From assembly GCA_963766005.1 (NCBI GenBank), contig CAVXYG010000014.1, positions 62,001-126,000 of the forward strand: DNA of 64,000 nt, written 5' to 3'. The notes under the pieces are model-generated. The model worked only from the letters and a program-made list of their open reading frames with translations. It searched no databases and was not told where the DNA came from. The position numbers and the translations under genes were made by a program. Positions 43,273 to 51,491 of this stretch are shown here, piece by piece (position 1 is the stretch's first letter; every line of letters begins with the position of its first letter). This stretch comes from CAVXYG01 sp963766005 (GTDB lineage Bacteria; Actinomycetota; Actinomycetes; S36-B12; GCA-2699445).

Positions 43273-45141
43273 ATGTCGACGACCATCCCCTTCGGTCAGC
43301 AGTTGCGGCGCATCAAACCGGCGGATCAGATCTCGACCGAGGGCGACCACGGCGGCCTCAAGCGCAGCATGGGGCTGCTGGCACTGCTGATGTTCAGCGT
43401 CGGGTCCATCGTCGGGACCGGCATCTTCGTGATCCTCGGCGAGGCGGTCCCCAAGGCCGGGCCGGCGGTGCTGATCGCCTTCATCCTGGCAGCGATCACC
43501 TGTGCCTTCTCAGCGCTGTCCTACGCCGAGCTCGCGGGCTCGATCCCGGTCTCCGGGTCCTCCTACTCCTACACCTACGCCACGCTTGGCGAGGCGATCG
43601 CCTGGGTGACCGGCTGGTGCCTGATGCTGGAGTACGGCGTTTCCGTCGCGGCCGTCGCCGTCGGATGGGGCCAGTACCTCAACGAGTTCCTGGACGTGTT
43701 CGGGCTGTCCATCCCGGCGTCCATCGCGGCCCCGCCCGGCGAGCAGGCGCTGGTGGGCAACTGGGAGGAGATCGCGGCCTGCGCCCCTGCCGCCGGCGGC
43801 GCCGACCTGGCATCGCTGCCGGCCGAGTGCGTCTCCACCGGGGTGTTCAACATCCCCGCCGTCTTCGTCGTCGTGGCCTGCATGTTCCTGCTGCTGCGGG
43901 GGATCAGCGAGTCCGCCACCATCAACACGATCATGGTCTTCATGAAGATCGGCATCCTGCTGCTCTTCTGCGTCGTAGCCTTCACCGCCTTCGAGCCGGG
44001 CAACTTCGAGCCGTTCGTTCCGCTGGGCGTTGCCGGCGTCAGCGCCGCAGCAGGCCAGGTGTTCTTCTCCTACATCGGCTTCGACGCCGCCTCGACCGCA
44101 GGGGAGGAGGCCAAGAACCCCAAGCGCGACCTGCCTCGGGCGATCATCGGTTCCCTCATCGTGGTCACCCTGCTCTATGTGCTGGTCGCTGCCGCGGCGA
44201 TCGGCGCCAAGCCCTGGGAGGAGTTCGAGGGCGCCGGCGGCGAGGCGGTCCTCTCGCAGATCGCCCGCGACGTCACCGGCTCGAGCTGGGCGCCGACCAT
44301 CATCGCGCTGGGCGCCGTGGTGTCGATCTTCTCCGTCGTGCTCGTCGTGATGTACGGCCAGACGCGCATTCTGTTCGCCATGGGCCGCGACGGCCTGCTG
44401 CCGAAGGTCTTCACCAAGGTCAATCCGCGCACTCAGACGCCGGTGGCGAACACCATCATCGTCACGGTCATCATCTCGCTGCTCGCCGCGTTCGTCCCGC
44501 TGGGCCAACTCGCGGAGGCCACGTCGATCGGGACCCTGGCAGCCTTCGCCATCGTCAACATGGGGGTCATCGCCCTGTGGCGGGCGCGTCCCGAGCTGGA
44601 GCGCACCTTCAAGGTGCCGCTGCTGCCGCTCTTCCCGGTGCTCGGCGTGCTGTTCTGCGTCTACCTGATCTCGTCGCTGGAGATGATCACCTGGATCGTG
44701 TTCTTCCTCTGGCTGGCCGTGGGGATGGCGATCTACCTGCTCTACGGCCGACGCCACTCCAACGCCCCGGCCGAGCGGCCCGCGGATATCCCCGACGATC
44801 AGGCCGCGAAGTTCCTCCCGACCCGGGGCCTGCGCCCGGGCACCGTGATCGGCATCGGTCTGATGTTCGTGATCGCGGTTGTCGCGGTCGTGCAGCTCGG
44901 CAGTGACGAGCGCGATACCGCCGACATCGTGTGGTGGGGCCTGACGCTGGTCGCCGCCGCGATCGGCGCCTTCATCGCTTGGCGCGGGATCACTGATGAG
45001 ACGAAGGCGCGCTCCATGATCAAGACCCATGCCGATACCGGGGCCGTGGTCACCGAGATGCGCGAGGCGCTGTGGACGACGACGCTGGCGCTGGTCATTC
45101 CCGGCCTGCTGGTGATCTTCGCGGTCCGATTCGCAGGCTAG
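43273..45141 (+). CDS. APC-superfamily amino-acid permease (cationic amino-acid transporter type)
   Basis: 622 aa, about 14 membrane helices, as in the CAT branch. The unwound helix 1 motif is SVGSIVGTGIFVILG, with SYAELAGSIPVSGSSYSYTYATLGE, FFSYIGFDAASTAGEEAKNPKRDLPRAI and MGRDGLLPKVFTKVNPRTQTP following. A cytoplasmic loop near 495-520 and two C-terminal helix pairs extend it beyond the 12-helix core. CGGAGG lies 4 nt before the ATG. It probably imports basic or other amino acids with protons; the substrate is not readable. Confidence 0.9.
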   Translation: MSTTIPFGQQLRRIKPADQISTEGDHGGLKRSMGLLALLMFSVGSIVGTGIFVILGEAVPKAGPAVLIAFILAAITCAFSALSYAELAGSIPVSGSSYSYTYATLGEAIAWVTGWCLMLEYGVSVAAVAVGWGQYLNEFLDVFGLSIPASIAAPPGEQALVGNWEEIAACAPAAGGADLASLPAECVSTGVFNIPAVFVVVACMFLLLRGISESATINTIMVFMKIGILLLFCVVAFTAFEPGNFEPFVPLGVAGVSAAAGQVFFSYIGFDAASTAGEEAKNPKRDLPRAIIGSLIVVTLLYVLVAAAAIGAKPWEEFEGAGGEAVLSQIARDVTGSSWAPTIIALGAVVSIFSVVLVVMYGQTRILFAMGRDGLLPKVFTKVNPRTQTPVANTIIVTVIISLLAAFVPLGQLAEATSIGTLAAFAIVNMGVIALWRARPELERTFKVPLLPLFPVLGVLFCVYLISSLEMITWIVFFLWLAVGMAIYLLYGRRHSNAPAERPADIPDDQAAKFLPTRGLRPGTVIGIGLMFVIAVVAVVQLGSDERDTADIVWWGLTLVAAAIGAFIAWRGITDETKARSMIKTHADTGAVVTEMREALWTTTLALVIPGLLVIFAVRFAG

Positions 45142-45161
45142 CGCCCACGAAAGCAACAGGA

Positions 45162-45182
45162 CCCCGGGCGTCTGCACCGGGG
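45162..45182 (+). terminator. Short GC hairpin after the permease
   Basis: CCCCGG pairs with CCGGGG around a 9-nt loop, between the permease stop and the convergent tRNA-Ser. Confidence 0.4.
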
Positions 45183-45195
45183 CCGTGTTGTGTGG

Positions 45196-45286
45196 CGGAG
45201 GCGGAGGGATTTGAACCCTCGAGGGGATTGGAGTCCCCAACCCGCTTAGCAGGCGGGCGCCATAGACCGGACTAGGCGACGCCTCC
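45196..45286 (-). tRNA. tRNA-Ser (anticodon GCU)
   Basis: 91-nt class II tRNA on the minus strand. Acceptor GGAGGCG/CGCCTCC, anticodon stem-loop CCCGCCTGCTAAGCGGG with anticodon GCT, long variable arm, T arm GAGGG-TTCAAAT-CCCTC, discriminator G, no encoded CCA. It reads AGC and AGU serine codons. Confidence 0.95.
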
Positions 45287-45358
45287 ACGCGCACCGTCAG
45301 GGTACCCGCTCGGTGCGGGCGTGGTCGAACCGGCCCGAAGCGCTGACCGCGCCGAACA

Positions 45359-45406
45359 GCAGAACGCAAGAACGGCCCCGCGACGGGGGCCGTTCTTGCG
45401 TTCTGC
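45359..45406 (-). terminator. Perfect 21-bp stem terminator of the LEA-like gene
   Basis: 45359-45379 and 45386-45406 are exact inverted repeats (GCAGAACGCAAGAACGGCCCC and its complement) around a 6-nt loop. It lies 13 bp after the stop of the minus-strand repeat-protein gene and 73 bp from the upstream end of the tRNA-Ser gene, insulating the two. Confidence 0.85.
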
Positions 45407-45419
45407 CGAGTAGGTCAGG

Positions 45420-45815
45420 TCAGGACTGCACGTCCTCGACAGCCTCGTCGGCGACAGCCTCGGCGGTCTCCGCGACGTCCGCAGCGGTGTCCTGGACCTC
45501 ATCGGCCTTGGCGCCGACGACCTCGGTCACCTTGTCCTTGACCTCGGTGCCGGTCTGGACTGCCTTGTCCTTGACCTCGGTGCCGGTCTGGACGGCCTTG
45601 GTCTTCCACTCGTTGCCGGTCTCGACGGCCTTGGTCTTCCACTCGTTGCCGGTCTCGACGGCCTTGTCCTTGACCTCGGTGCCGGTCTGGACGGCCTTGG
45701 TCTTCCACTCGTTGCCGGTCTCGACGGCCTTGCCGCGGAATGCCTCGGCCTTCTCCGACACCGTCTTGAAGGTGTCCTCGGCCACGGTCTTGATCTGCTC
45801 GATGATGGTGCTCAC
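45420..45815 (-). CDS. LEA-like/apolipoprotein-like 11-mer repeat protein
   Basis: 131 aa, very hydrophilic and predicted fully helical, with no signal peptide or Cys. Residues 29-94 are six consecutive 11-mers of two types, A = KAVETGNEWKT and B = KAVQTGTEVKD, in order A-B-A-A-B-B; similar but looser units flank them. The 11-residue period with Lys/Glu/Ala/Val spacing is that of group-3 LEA proteins and amphipathic apolipoprotein helices, which fold on drying or on membranes. A desiccation or osmotic-stress role is inferred from this and from the upstream SigB/SigF-like promoter. GTG start, AGGAG 8 nt upstream. Confidence 0.75.
   Translation of the reverse strand: MSTIIEQIKTVAEDTFKTVSEKAEAFRGKAVETGNEWKTKAVQTGTEVKDKAVETGNEWKTKAVETGNEWKTKAVQTGTEVKDKAVQTGTEVKDKVTEVVGAKADEVQDTAADVAETAEAVADEAVEDVQS
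45534..45731 (-). repeat. Six tandem 33-bp coding repeats
   Basis: 198 bp inside the LEA-like gene made of six 33-bp units of two sequence types. Units within a type are almost identical at DNA level, so recent expansion and copy-number variation are likely. Confidence 0.85.
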
Positions 45816-45889
45816 GATGTGAACTCCTAACGTTCGCGCCGACATTCGTCGGCTCGGGAAGCCGCCCTCGTCGGCGGCTCACTGCCCGT

Positions 45890-45914
45890 ATTCCCGATCA
45901 CCACCCTCCCAAAC
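45890..45914 (-). promoter_or_regulatory. SigB/SigF-like stress promoter of the LEA-like gene
   Basis: Minus-strand GTTT (plus 45911-45914), 15 nt, then GGGAAT (plus 45890-45895). The actinobacterial SigB/SigF consensus is GTTT-N15-17-GGGTAT; one base differs. It lies about 75 nt upstream of the GTG. Confidence 0.5.
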
Positions 45915-46036
45915 ACGCGATCGGGAGGATTCTTCACGCAGGCAGTCGGTCTACTACGGGACGATTTCCATTGTGCCGCAACGGATATGGGCGATCAAGA
46001 GGGGGTGTGTACAACGTGTCCAACGGAACACTCGGC

Positions 46037-47104
46037 CTAGGTCGCGCCGTCGACGAGCTCGGTGTAGCAGGCGTCCAGCGCCCGGACCTCGTCAGCGATG
46101 GTCGGGATGATCGCCAGCTCGACCGATCCGGTCGGTGCCGGAGGCTGCTGCAGGACGCCGTCCACGGCAGCCGCCAGCGTCGGCGCGGATCCCGGCGTCA
46201 GGAGCAGCGCGAGGCCGGCCTCGGCGAGCGTCCGGGCCGCCGATCCGGTCCGAGTCGTCAGCGGCAGCACTCCTCGTACCGCAGCCTCCCCCGCCACGAG
46301 GCCCGGACCCGCCAGGTCCTGCGGGAGATCGAGCAGCACGTCGAGCCCGGCGAAGAAGCCGTCGCGACCGCCCGGAGCGTATCCGGGCACGATGCGCACC
46401 AGACCCGGCACGCGGAAGTCCCATTCCCGCAGGGATCGCCGACCGCGCAGCGCGGCCCGATCCACTACCTGCAGTTCGTAGTCGGTGCGGCCCAGCGACT
46501 GCAGGGCATCCAGCAGCACGGTGTAGCCCTGCATGGGGTCCCTCCCGCCGATGTAGCCCAGCCGGAGCGGACCCCGGCGGCGCCGGCCCTGCCGCAGCTG
46601 CGTCGGCCTGGCCACAGCGTGCGGGATCACCTGCACGCGGCTGCGAAGATCTTCGGGCAGCAGATCACGCAACGCGGCGTCGCCGAGAATCAGCCGATCC
46701 GCCGCCGCCAGCTGCAGCGTCGGAGCGGGATCGCTGCCGTACACCGTGGCGAGGGTCGGTCGCCCCGAGGCCAGGACGGCATCCAGCGCCCCCTGGCCGA
46801 GGATTCGGCGCGAGTGCAGGTGCAGGACATCGGGAGCCAGGACGTCGATGAGGCGTGTCATCGACTCCTGCACCGCATCATCCGGGTGCCGCCGGCCGCG
46901 ACCGGGCGAGGCCACGGCCACGCCCACGACGGCAATCCCGTCACTCTCCCAGCGCAGCAGGTCGCCGGCCGCTCCGGGCATCCCGGTGGCTACCACCACC
47001 TCGTGACCGAGCTCGTGCAGGCCCGCCGCGGTCTGCTCGGCCACCACAGCCGCTCCGCCGAGCCGGTTGGGGGCGTAGGTACCGCAGATCGTGAGGATCC
47101 TCAT
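46037..47104 (-). CDS. GT4-type glycosyltransferase
   Basis: 355 aa GT-B fold protein. The N-terminal loop TYAPNRLGGAAVVAEQTAAGL (GG loop) and VLHLHSRRIL precede the C-terminal domain LRLGYIGGRDPMQGYTVLLDALQSL, PQDLAGPGLVAGEAAVRGVLPLTTRTGSAARTLAE. The last block replaces the usual E-x7-E with an altered form (GPGLVAGEAAV), so donor binding may differ. It is probably the last enzyme of a three-gene surface-glycan operon. The ATG overlaps the upstream stop (ATGA). Confidence 0.85.
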   Translation of the reverse strand: MRILTICGTYAPNRLGGAAVVAEQTAAGLHELGHEVVVATGMPGAAGDLLRWESDGIAVVGVAVASPGRGRRHPDDAVQESMTRLIDVLAPDVLHLHSRRILGQGALDAVLASGRPTLATVYGSDPAPTLQLAAADRLILGDAALRDLLPEDLRSRVQVIPHAVARPTQLRQGRRRRGPLRLGYIGGRDPMQGYTVLLDALQSLGRTDYELQVVDRAALRGRRSLREWDFRVPGLVRIVPGYAPGGRDGFFAGLDVLLDLPQDLAGPGLVAGEAAVRGVLPLTTRTGSAARTLAEAGLALLLTPGSAPTLAAAVDGVLQQPPAPTGSVELAIIPTIADEVRALDACYTELVDGAT

Positions 47105-47733
47105 GCCGGGCGTCCCAACGCATCCAGCGCGGCCATCAGCACGGTCGGCCCGTCGGCCGGTGGCACGACGCGGGGAGCCGCGGCCTCGTGCGGACTCCTC
47201 GACCAGGCCCGGAGCAGCTCCCCGAGCGCCTGGTCGGACTCCACGATGATCCCGACCCCCCGGGGCGGCGGCGCGATCCCGACGTCGGTGGCATCGAGGT
47301 CCCAGATGACGCCTTGCCGCAGCCGCGCCGCAGTGTCCAGCACGGCCGGCAACGCGGTGGACCACGACCGCGGGTGCACGAGGACGGTGGAAGCCAGCTC
47401 GGCCAACGGGCTGATCGCTGCATCCCCACCGGGCGTCTGGCTCAGCACCGGCAGGCCGAGTGCCCGCAGGTGCTCGGCACGTCGCCGGAAGCGGGCGTCC
47501 GCCGCGGATCCATCGGCCGGTGGGGACAACAGCAGCACGGAGCGCGGCCACACCGCGGCGCGCAGCGGGAGTGCGGGCGGACGCACCAGCACCTGCTCGG
47601 GCGTCTCCTCGCGGGTGCTCACGCCCGCCATCGCCGCCATCCGTCGCACCAGCGTGCCGGTGCCCTCGGTCGCGGCCACGTACCGGGCTCGGTTCGCCGT
47701 CCAGCGCAGTCGGTTGCGCAGCGCCGCGATCAC
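47101..47733 (-). CDS. Unrecognised protein of the glycan cluster
   Basis: 210 aa, no family recognised. A basic N-terminus (ALRNRLRWTANRARYVAA) is followed by alternating strands and helices (SVLLLSPPAD, STVLVHPRSW, QGVIWDLDATDVG, VGIIVESDQALGELL) that resemble one Rossmann-like half of a GT-B glycosyltransferase. It overlaps both neighbours by 4 bp, so it is translated with the RgpF-like and GT4 proteins and may be their partner or a degenerate transferase. Confidence 0.6.
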   Translation of the reverse strand: MIAALRNRLRWTANRARYVAATEGTGTLVRRMAAMAGVSTREETPEQVLVRPPALPLRAAVWPRSVLLLSPPADGSAADARFRRRAEHLRALGLPVLSQTPGGDAAISPLAELASTVLVHPRSWSTALPAVLDTAARLRQGVIWDLDATDVGIAPPPRGVGIIVESDQALGELLRAWSRSPHEAAAPRVVPPADGPTVLMAALDALGRPA

Positions 47734-48611
47734 AGCCACTCCTCGACGTCCTGACCGAACCGGGCCCGCACCTCGGTCGGCACGGCGGCGGCATCGGTCA
47801 GCAGCGGGTAGGGCTTCCATATGAGCTCGCGCTTCACCCAGGGGAACCCCCAGTCGAGCAGGCGCCGCCAGCCCATGATCGTGGGGTTCTGGCCGTTGGC
47901 GACGACGCGCTGCCAGGGGAATCCCACGCCCACGCGGTAGCCCACGCGCTCCAGCAGCGGGAAGAGCCCCCGCTCGTAGCGCTTGATCATCGTCTCCTTC
48001 GTGGGCTGCAACCGGATCGTGGACCAGAAGTGCGCCAGCGGGGCATCGGTCAGGACGCCGCCGCGGTAGCCCACGACGTGGCTCTGCAGGTGCGGCGACA
48101 TCTGGTTGCTGTTCACCAGCCCCCACACGTCGCACGCCGCGCTCTCGAAGTCGCCGATGATGTCGTCGATCGGCGCGAACGGGCCGAGGAGGCTGTCGTT
48201 CATCAGCAGCACCCGGTCGGCCGCCCGAAGCCGGGGGATCGACGACAGCATCGCGCCCCAGGTGCCGAAGTCGATGCCGACGTTCGGCCGGCGGTACACG
48301 GCGACATCGTCGGGCCGGCCGTGGGGCCACTGCAGCGCCCCCGGGGCCTCGCAGGTGCTCGCCACGACGGTGCGGTAGCCCAGACGGTCCAGCTGCCGCA
48401 CCGTCTCGGACACCGATCGGGAGACCAGGCCGTCGGCGGACCACTGCACGAGGACGGCGACGCGGTCCTCGCCGGCCCAGCCGCGCACGTCGGGCCCCGC
48501 CTCCCACCGCGGCGGGGCGCAGATGTCGTTGATGCGGCGGCGGGCGTGCCGGTCCCAGAAGGCCTGGGCGCGGTCCGGCAGCCGCGGCTCCGCGGCAGTA
48601 GCAGCCGGCAT
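47730..48611 (-). CDS. Rhamnan-synthesis protein F (RgpF)-family glycosyltransferase
   Basis: 293 aa. DRVAVLVQWSADGLVSRSVSETVRQLDRLGYRTVVAST, VGIDFGTWGAMLSSIPRL, VLLMNDSLLGPF, DVWGLVNSNQMSPHLQSH and KRELIWKPYPLL match the RgpF (PF05045) pattern of enzymes that polymerise rhamnan or glucose side chains of wall polysaccharides. It is the first gene of the cluster, with ribosome site GGGAG before the ATG and a TAGGCT -10 about 36 nt upstream of the start. The sugar added is unknown. Confidence 0.82.
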   Translation of the reverse strand: MPAATAAEPRLPDRAQAFWDRHARRRINDICAPPRWEAGPDVRGWAGEDRVAVLVQWSADGLVSRSVSETVRQLDRLGYRTVVASTCEAPGALQWPHGRPDDVAVYRRPNVGIDFGTWGAMLSSIPRLRAADRVLLMNDSLLGPFAPIDDIIGDFESAACDVWGLVNSNQMSPHLQSHVVGYRGGVLTDAPLAHFWSTIRLQPTKETMIKRYERGLFPLLERVGYRVGVGFPWQRVVANGQNPTIMGWRRLLDWGFPWVKRELIWKPYPLLTDAAAVPTEVRARFGQDVEEWL

Positions 48612-48646
48612 GGTCGCTCCCAGCGTCGGATGGTCCGTCGCGTCGG

Positions 48647-48652
48647 AGCCTA
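48647..48652 (-). promoter_or_regulatory. -10 box TAGGCT of the glycan operon
   Basis: Minus-strand TAGGCT about 36 nt upstream of the RgpF-like ATG. Confidence 0.45.
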
Positions 48653-48771
48653 GCGCTGCCGCTCCCGCAACGCCGCGCACCCGACCGGCGGTGTGGGTCG
48701 CGTGCGGCTGCGTCGAACGGACCGACCCCGCGGCACGCCGGGGTCGCTGGCCGGAGCGGTGGTGCCGAGCC

Positions 48772-48777
48772 TAGAAT
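48772..48777 (+). promoter_or_regulatory. -10 box TAGAAT of galE
   Basis: TAGAAT lies 75 nt upstream of the galE ATG and is divergent from the glycan-operon promoter. It is the closest match to TATAAT in this intergenic region. Confidence 0.45.
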
Positions 48778-48852
48778 GAGGGAGGACATGTCGTCCCCAG
48801 CGCGGATCGGAGGCCGGGTGCACCTGCTCCTCGACGGCGGGAGCTCGTCGGC

Positions 48853-49866
48853 ATGACCGTCCTGGTCACCGGTGGCTGCGGCTACATCGCCAGCCACACC
48901 GCGGTTGCGCTCATCGAGGCCGGGATGCGGCCGATCCTGTTCGACAACCTGAGCAACAGCAAGCCCGCCGTGCTCGATCGGGTGGAGCAGATCACGGGTG
49001 TGCGACCGCAGCTGGTGATCGGCGATGTCCGTGACCGCGCGGCCCTGGACGCCGTGCTGGCCGACCACCCCGTGGAGGCCGTGCTGCACTTCGCCGGGCT
49101 CAAGGCCGTCGGGGAGTCCGTCGAGCACCCTCTTGCCTACTACGACAACAACGTGCAGGGGACGCTCGTCCTGGTGTCGGCCATGGCGGCGGCCGGCGTG
49201 CCCAGACTGGTCTTCTCCTCCTCGGCGACGGTCTACGGCGACCCCGAGACCGTGCCCATCACCGAGGACTTCGCGACCGGGGCCACCAATCCGTACGGCC
49301 GCAGCAAGCTCATGGTCGAGCAGATCCTCGCCGACTATGCCGCGGCCCATCCGGAGTGGTCGGTGATGCTGCTGCGGTACTTCAACCCGGTCGGGGCGCA
49401 TCCGAGCGGACTCATCGGCGAGGATCCGCAGGGCGTGCCGAACAACCTGACGCCGTACATCACGCAGGTGGCCGTGGGCCGGCGCGAGCACGTGCAGGTC
49501 TTCGGCGCCGACTACCCCACGCGCGACGGCACGGGCGTCCGCGACTACATCCACGTCGTCGACCTCGCGGCAGGCCACCTCGCGGCGCTGCGGTACGCGC
49601 TCGATCACCCGGGTCGGACGGTCGTCAACCTGGGTACGGGGACCGGGACCAGCGTCCTGGAGATGATCGCGGCGTTTCGCGCTGCCAGCGGGGGGCCCAT
49701 CCCGTACCGGGTCGTCGGCCGCAGGCCCGGCGACATCGCGGAGTGCTGGGCAAGTACGGGTCGAGCCGAGCGCCTGCTTCGGTGGCGTGCCGAGCGGTCC
49801 CTGGAGCAGATGGCCGCCGACGCGCTGCGCTGGCAGGAGCGCAACCCGCGGGGCTACCCGGACTGA
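48853..49866 (+). CDS. galE: UDP-glucose 4-epimerase
   Basis: 337 aa extended SDR. NAD-binding VTGGCGYIASH (5-15), catalytic Ser124 (FSSSATVYGDP) and Tyr148-x3-Lys152 (NPYGRSKLMVEQ), then NPVGAHPSGLIGEDP, VFGADYPTRDGTGVRDYIHVVDLA and the C-terminal substrate domain. It interconverts UDP-glucose and UDP-galactose, supplying UDP-galactose for the divergent surface-glycan cluster. Confidence 0.95.
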   Translation: MTVLVTGGCGYIASHTAVALIEAGMRPILFDNLSNSKPAVLDRVEQITGVRPQLVIGDVRDRAALDAVLADHPVEAVLHFAGLKAVGESVEHPLAYYDNNVQGTLVLVSAMAAAGVPRLVFSSSATVYGDPETVPITEDFATGATNPYGRSKLMVEQILADYAAAHPEWSVMLLRYFNPVGAHPSGLIGEDPQGVPNNLTPYITQVAVGRREHVQVFGADYPTRDGTGVRDYIHVVDLAAGHLAALRYALDHPGRTVVNLGTGTGTSVLEMIAAFRAASGGPIPYRVVGRRPGDIAECWASTGRAERLLRWRAERSLEQMAADALRWQERNPRGYPD

Positions 49867-49900
49867 GCCGGCGGGGTGCGCAGCGCCAGGACGGCCCGCG

Positions 49901-50608
49901 TCAGCGGCCGCCGAGGAATTGGTAGGAGGTCGCGAGCAGTCCCAGGTACGTGAACGGCAGCAGCACGGTGGCTGCGGCGAGCGAGGCCCGATCGCTGGTG
50001 CGCCTCACAGCGGCGCGGACGAGCGCCGCGGCGCACACGCTGAGCACGACTTCCGGGACGACCACGTAGGCGGCGACGCCGCCGATCATGGCAACGCCGA
50101 CCGGTTCCCACAGGCCGATCGCCGGGGCCGCCAGTTCCGCGCCGACGAACATCACGGCTCCGGCTGCTGCCGCCGCCGCGTGCGCCGCCCACCTGCCGCC
50201 GTGCTGGCCGGCCGCCAGCGACAGGCCCACGACCGGCATGAGCGCGATCGTCCACATCCCCGCCATGGCCAGCGGCACGGTCCCGATGGCCGGCCCCCCG
50301 TTGTCGGGGAAGTCCAGGATCCCCAGCACGTCGGAGAGGAACCAGTCCGGCAGGACCATCAGCAGGCTCAACGGCGCCAGCACGGTCCATGCCCGCCACA
50401 GTGCACGAGCGCTCGCGGCCTGCGCCGTCAGGACCACTGCCGCGTGATAGAGCACGACGAGCGCCAGCACGCGCCAGCCCAGGTCGGGCGCCGGCAGGAG
50501 GAGGACGAGCAGGGCGAGCGCGCCGAACCCCGCGTGCAGCAGCACCCAGGGACGCCACTGAGGGACGACGATGCCCGGTGGTGCTCCGGCGGCGGTCGCG
50601 GTTGCCAT
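49901..50608 (-). CDS. Multi-pass membrane protein of unknown function
   Basis: 235 aa with about seven hydrophobic helices (HAGFGALALLVLLLP, VLALVVLYHAAVVLTA, VLAPLSLLMVLPDWFL, MAGMWTIALMPVVGLSLA, AAAGAVMFVGAEL, GVAMIGGVAAYVVVPEVVLSVC, TVLLPFTYLGLLA). PDWFLSDVLGILDFPDNGGPAIG is the most distinctive polar block. I do not recognise the family; the topology recalls carotenoid-biosynthesis or DUF-type membrane proteins but no catalytic motif is clear. The ATG lies 7 nt after minus-strand CAGACT (leaderless). Confidence 0.6.
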   Translation of the reverse strand: MATATAAGAPPGIVVPQWRPWVLLHAGFGALALLVLLLPAPDLGWRVLALVVLYHAAVVLTAQAASARALWRAWTVLAPLSLLMVLPDWFLSDVLGILDFPDNGGPAIGTVPLAMAGMWTIALMPVVGLSLAAGQHGGRWAAHAAAAAAGAVMFVGAELAAPAIGLWEPVGVAMIGGVAAYVVVPEVVLSVCAAALVRAAVRRTSDRASLAAATVLLPFTYLGLLATSYQFLGGR

Positions 50609-50637
50609 GGGGGCCAGTCTGGCAGGCCCTGCGGACA

Positions 50638-50675
50638 CCAACAGGGGCACCACCCGCAGGCGGTGCCCCTGTTGG
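50638..50675 (-). terminator. 14-bp perfect hairpin terminator of the fasciclin gene
   Basis: CCAACAGGGGCACC and GGTGCCCCTGTTGG pair perfectly around a 10-nt loop, 17 bp after the stop of the minus-strand fasciclin gene. Confidence 0.75.
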
Positions 50676-50691
50676 CTGGGGGGTTCTGGTG

Positions 50692-51255
50692 CTACTGCAG
50701 GGTGGTCGGATCGAAGTCCGGGGGCAGCAGCACGCCGTCGATGACGTGGATCACGCCGTTGGACGCCATGAGGTCCACGTCGGTGACCATGGCATCGTTC
50801 ACCATGACGTTGCCCTCATCGTCGACGGTGATGGTGACGGTCTTGCCGTCGTCCAGCGTCGCGACATCGCCCGGCGCCACCTCGTCGGAGGTGACCTCGT
50901 CGCCGATGACGTGGTAGGTCAGGACGCTGATGAGCGCGTCCTTGTTCGCCGGATCGAGCAGCTTGTTGAGCGTCTCCTCGTCGACCGCCTCGAAGGCGGC
51001 ATCGGTCGGGGCGAACACCGTGAAGGGACCCTCACCGTTGAGGGTGTCGACCAGATCGGCCGCCTGCACCGCTGTCACCAGGGTGTCGAAGTCCTCGCTG
51101 CCCGCGGCGATGTCGACGATCGTGCCGGCCTCGTCCATGCTGTCTTCCACGCTGGGCGACGGCGAGGCTTCCGCGTCATCGTCGGAGTCGCTGGAGCAAC
51201 CCGCCAGTGCGAGCGCCGCAACCGCTGCTCCTGCAAATGCCATCTTCATCTTCAT
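50692..51255 (-). CDS. Fasciclin-domain lipoprotein
   Basis: 187 aa. Signal peptide MKMKMAFAGAAVAALALAGC with lipidated Cys20, an Asp/Ser/Pro-rich linker, then one FAS1 domain: LVTAVQAADLVDTLNGEGPF, TVFAPTDAAFEAV, VLTYHVIGDEV, NGVIHVIDGVLLPP. It resembles mycobacterial MPT70/MPB83-type surface proteins, which mediate adhesion. GGGAG lies 6 nt upstream of the ATG. Single gene with its own terminator. Confidence 0.92.
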   Translation of the reverse strand: MKMKMAFAGAAVAALALAGCSSDSDDDAEASPSPSVEDSMDEAGTIVDIAAGSEDFDTLVTAVQAADLVDTLNGEGPFTVFAPTDAAFEAVDEETLNKLLDPANKDALISVLTYHVIGDEVTSDEVAPGDVATLDDGKTVTITVDDEGNVMVNDAMVTDVDLMASNGVIHVIDGVLLPPDFDPTTLQ

Positions 51256-51440
51256 GTTCGGCTCCCTCTCTCTCCCGGCTGCCCGGGTTCTTGCCAAGGA
51301 TTCTTCGCGACGGCTGAAAACGGATGCGGGAAATGCCCAGCGTTATCGAACCGTGATGGGCGGCCGCCCCGGCCGGCCCGCGGGCGAGCGTTTCTCCGCG
51401 ACTCGCCTTCCCGATCCGCCGAATCGCGGGGTCGGCTGAT

Positions 51441-51446
51441 TAGCGT
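51441..51446 (+). promoter_or_regulatory. -10 box TAGCGT of the large membrane protein gene
   Basis: TAGCGT lies 45 nt upstream of the GTG at 51492, which has the AGGAGG ribosome site; the transcript has a leader. Confidence 0.5.
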
Positions 51447-51491
51447 GGCGCAAGCGGTGCAGTGCCGCGGGTGTGCACGAGGAGGCCTGTC

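Noticed and set aside
45534..45731. CRISPR-like tandem repeats
   Set aside because: The 33-bp units are contiguous, without spacers, and in frame with an 11-residue protein repeat.
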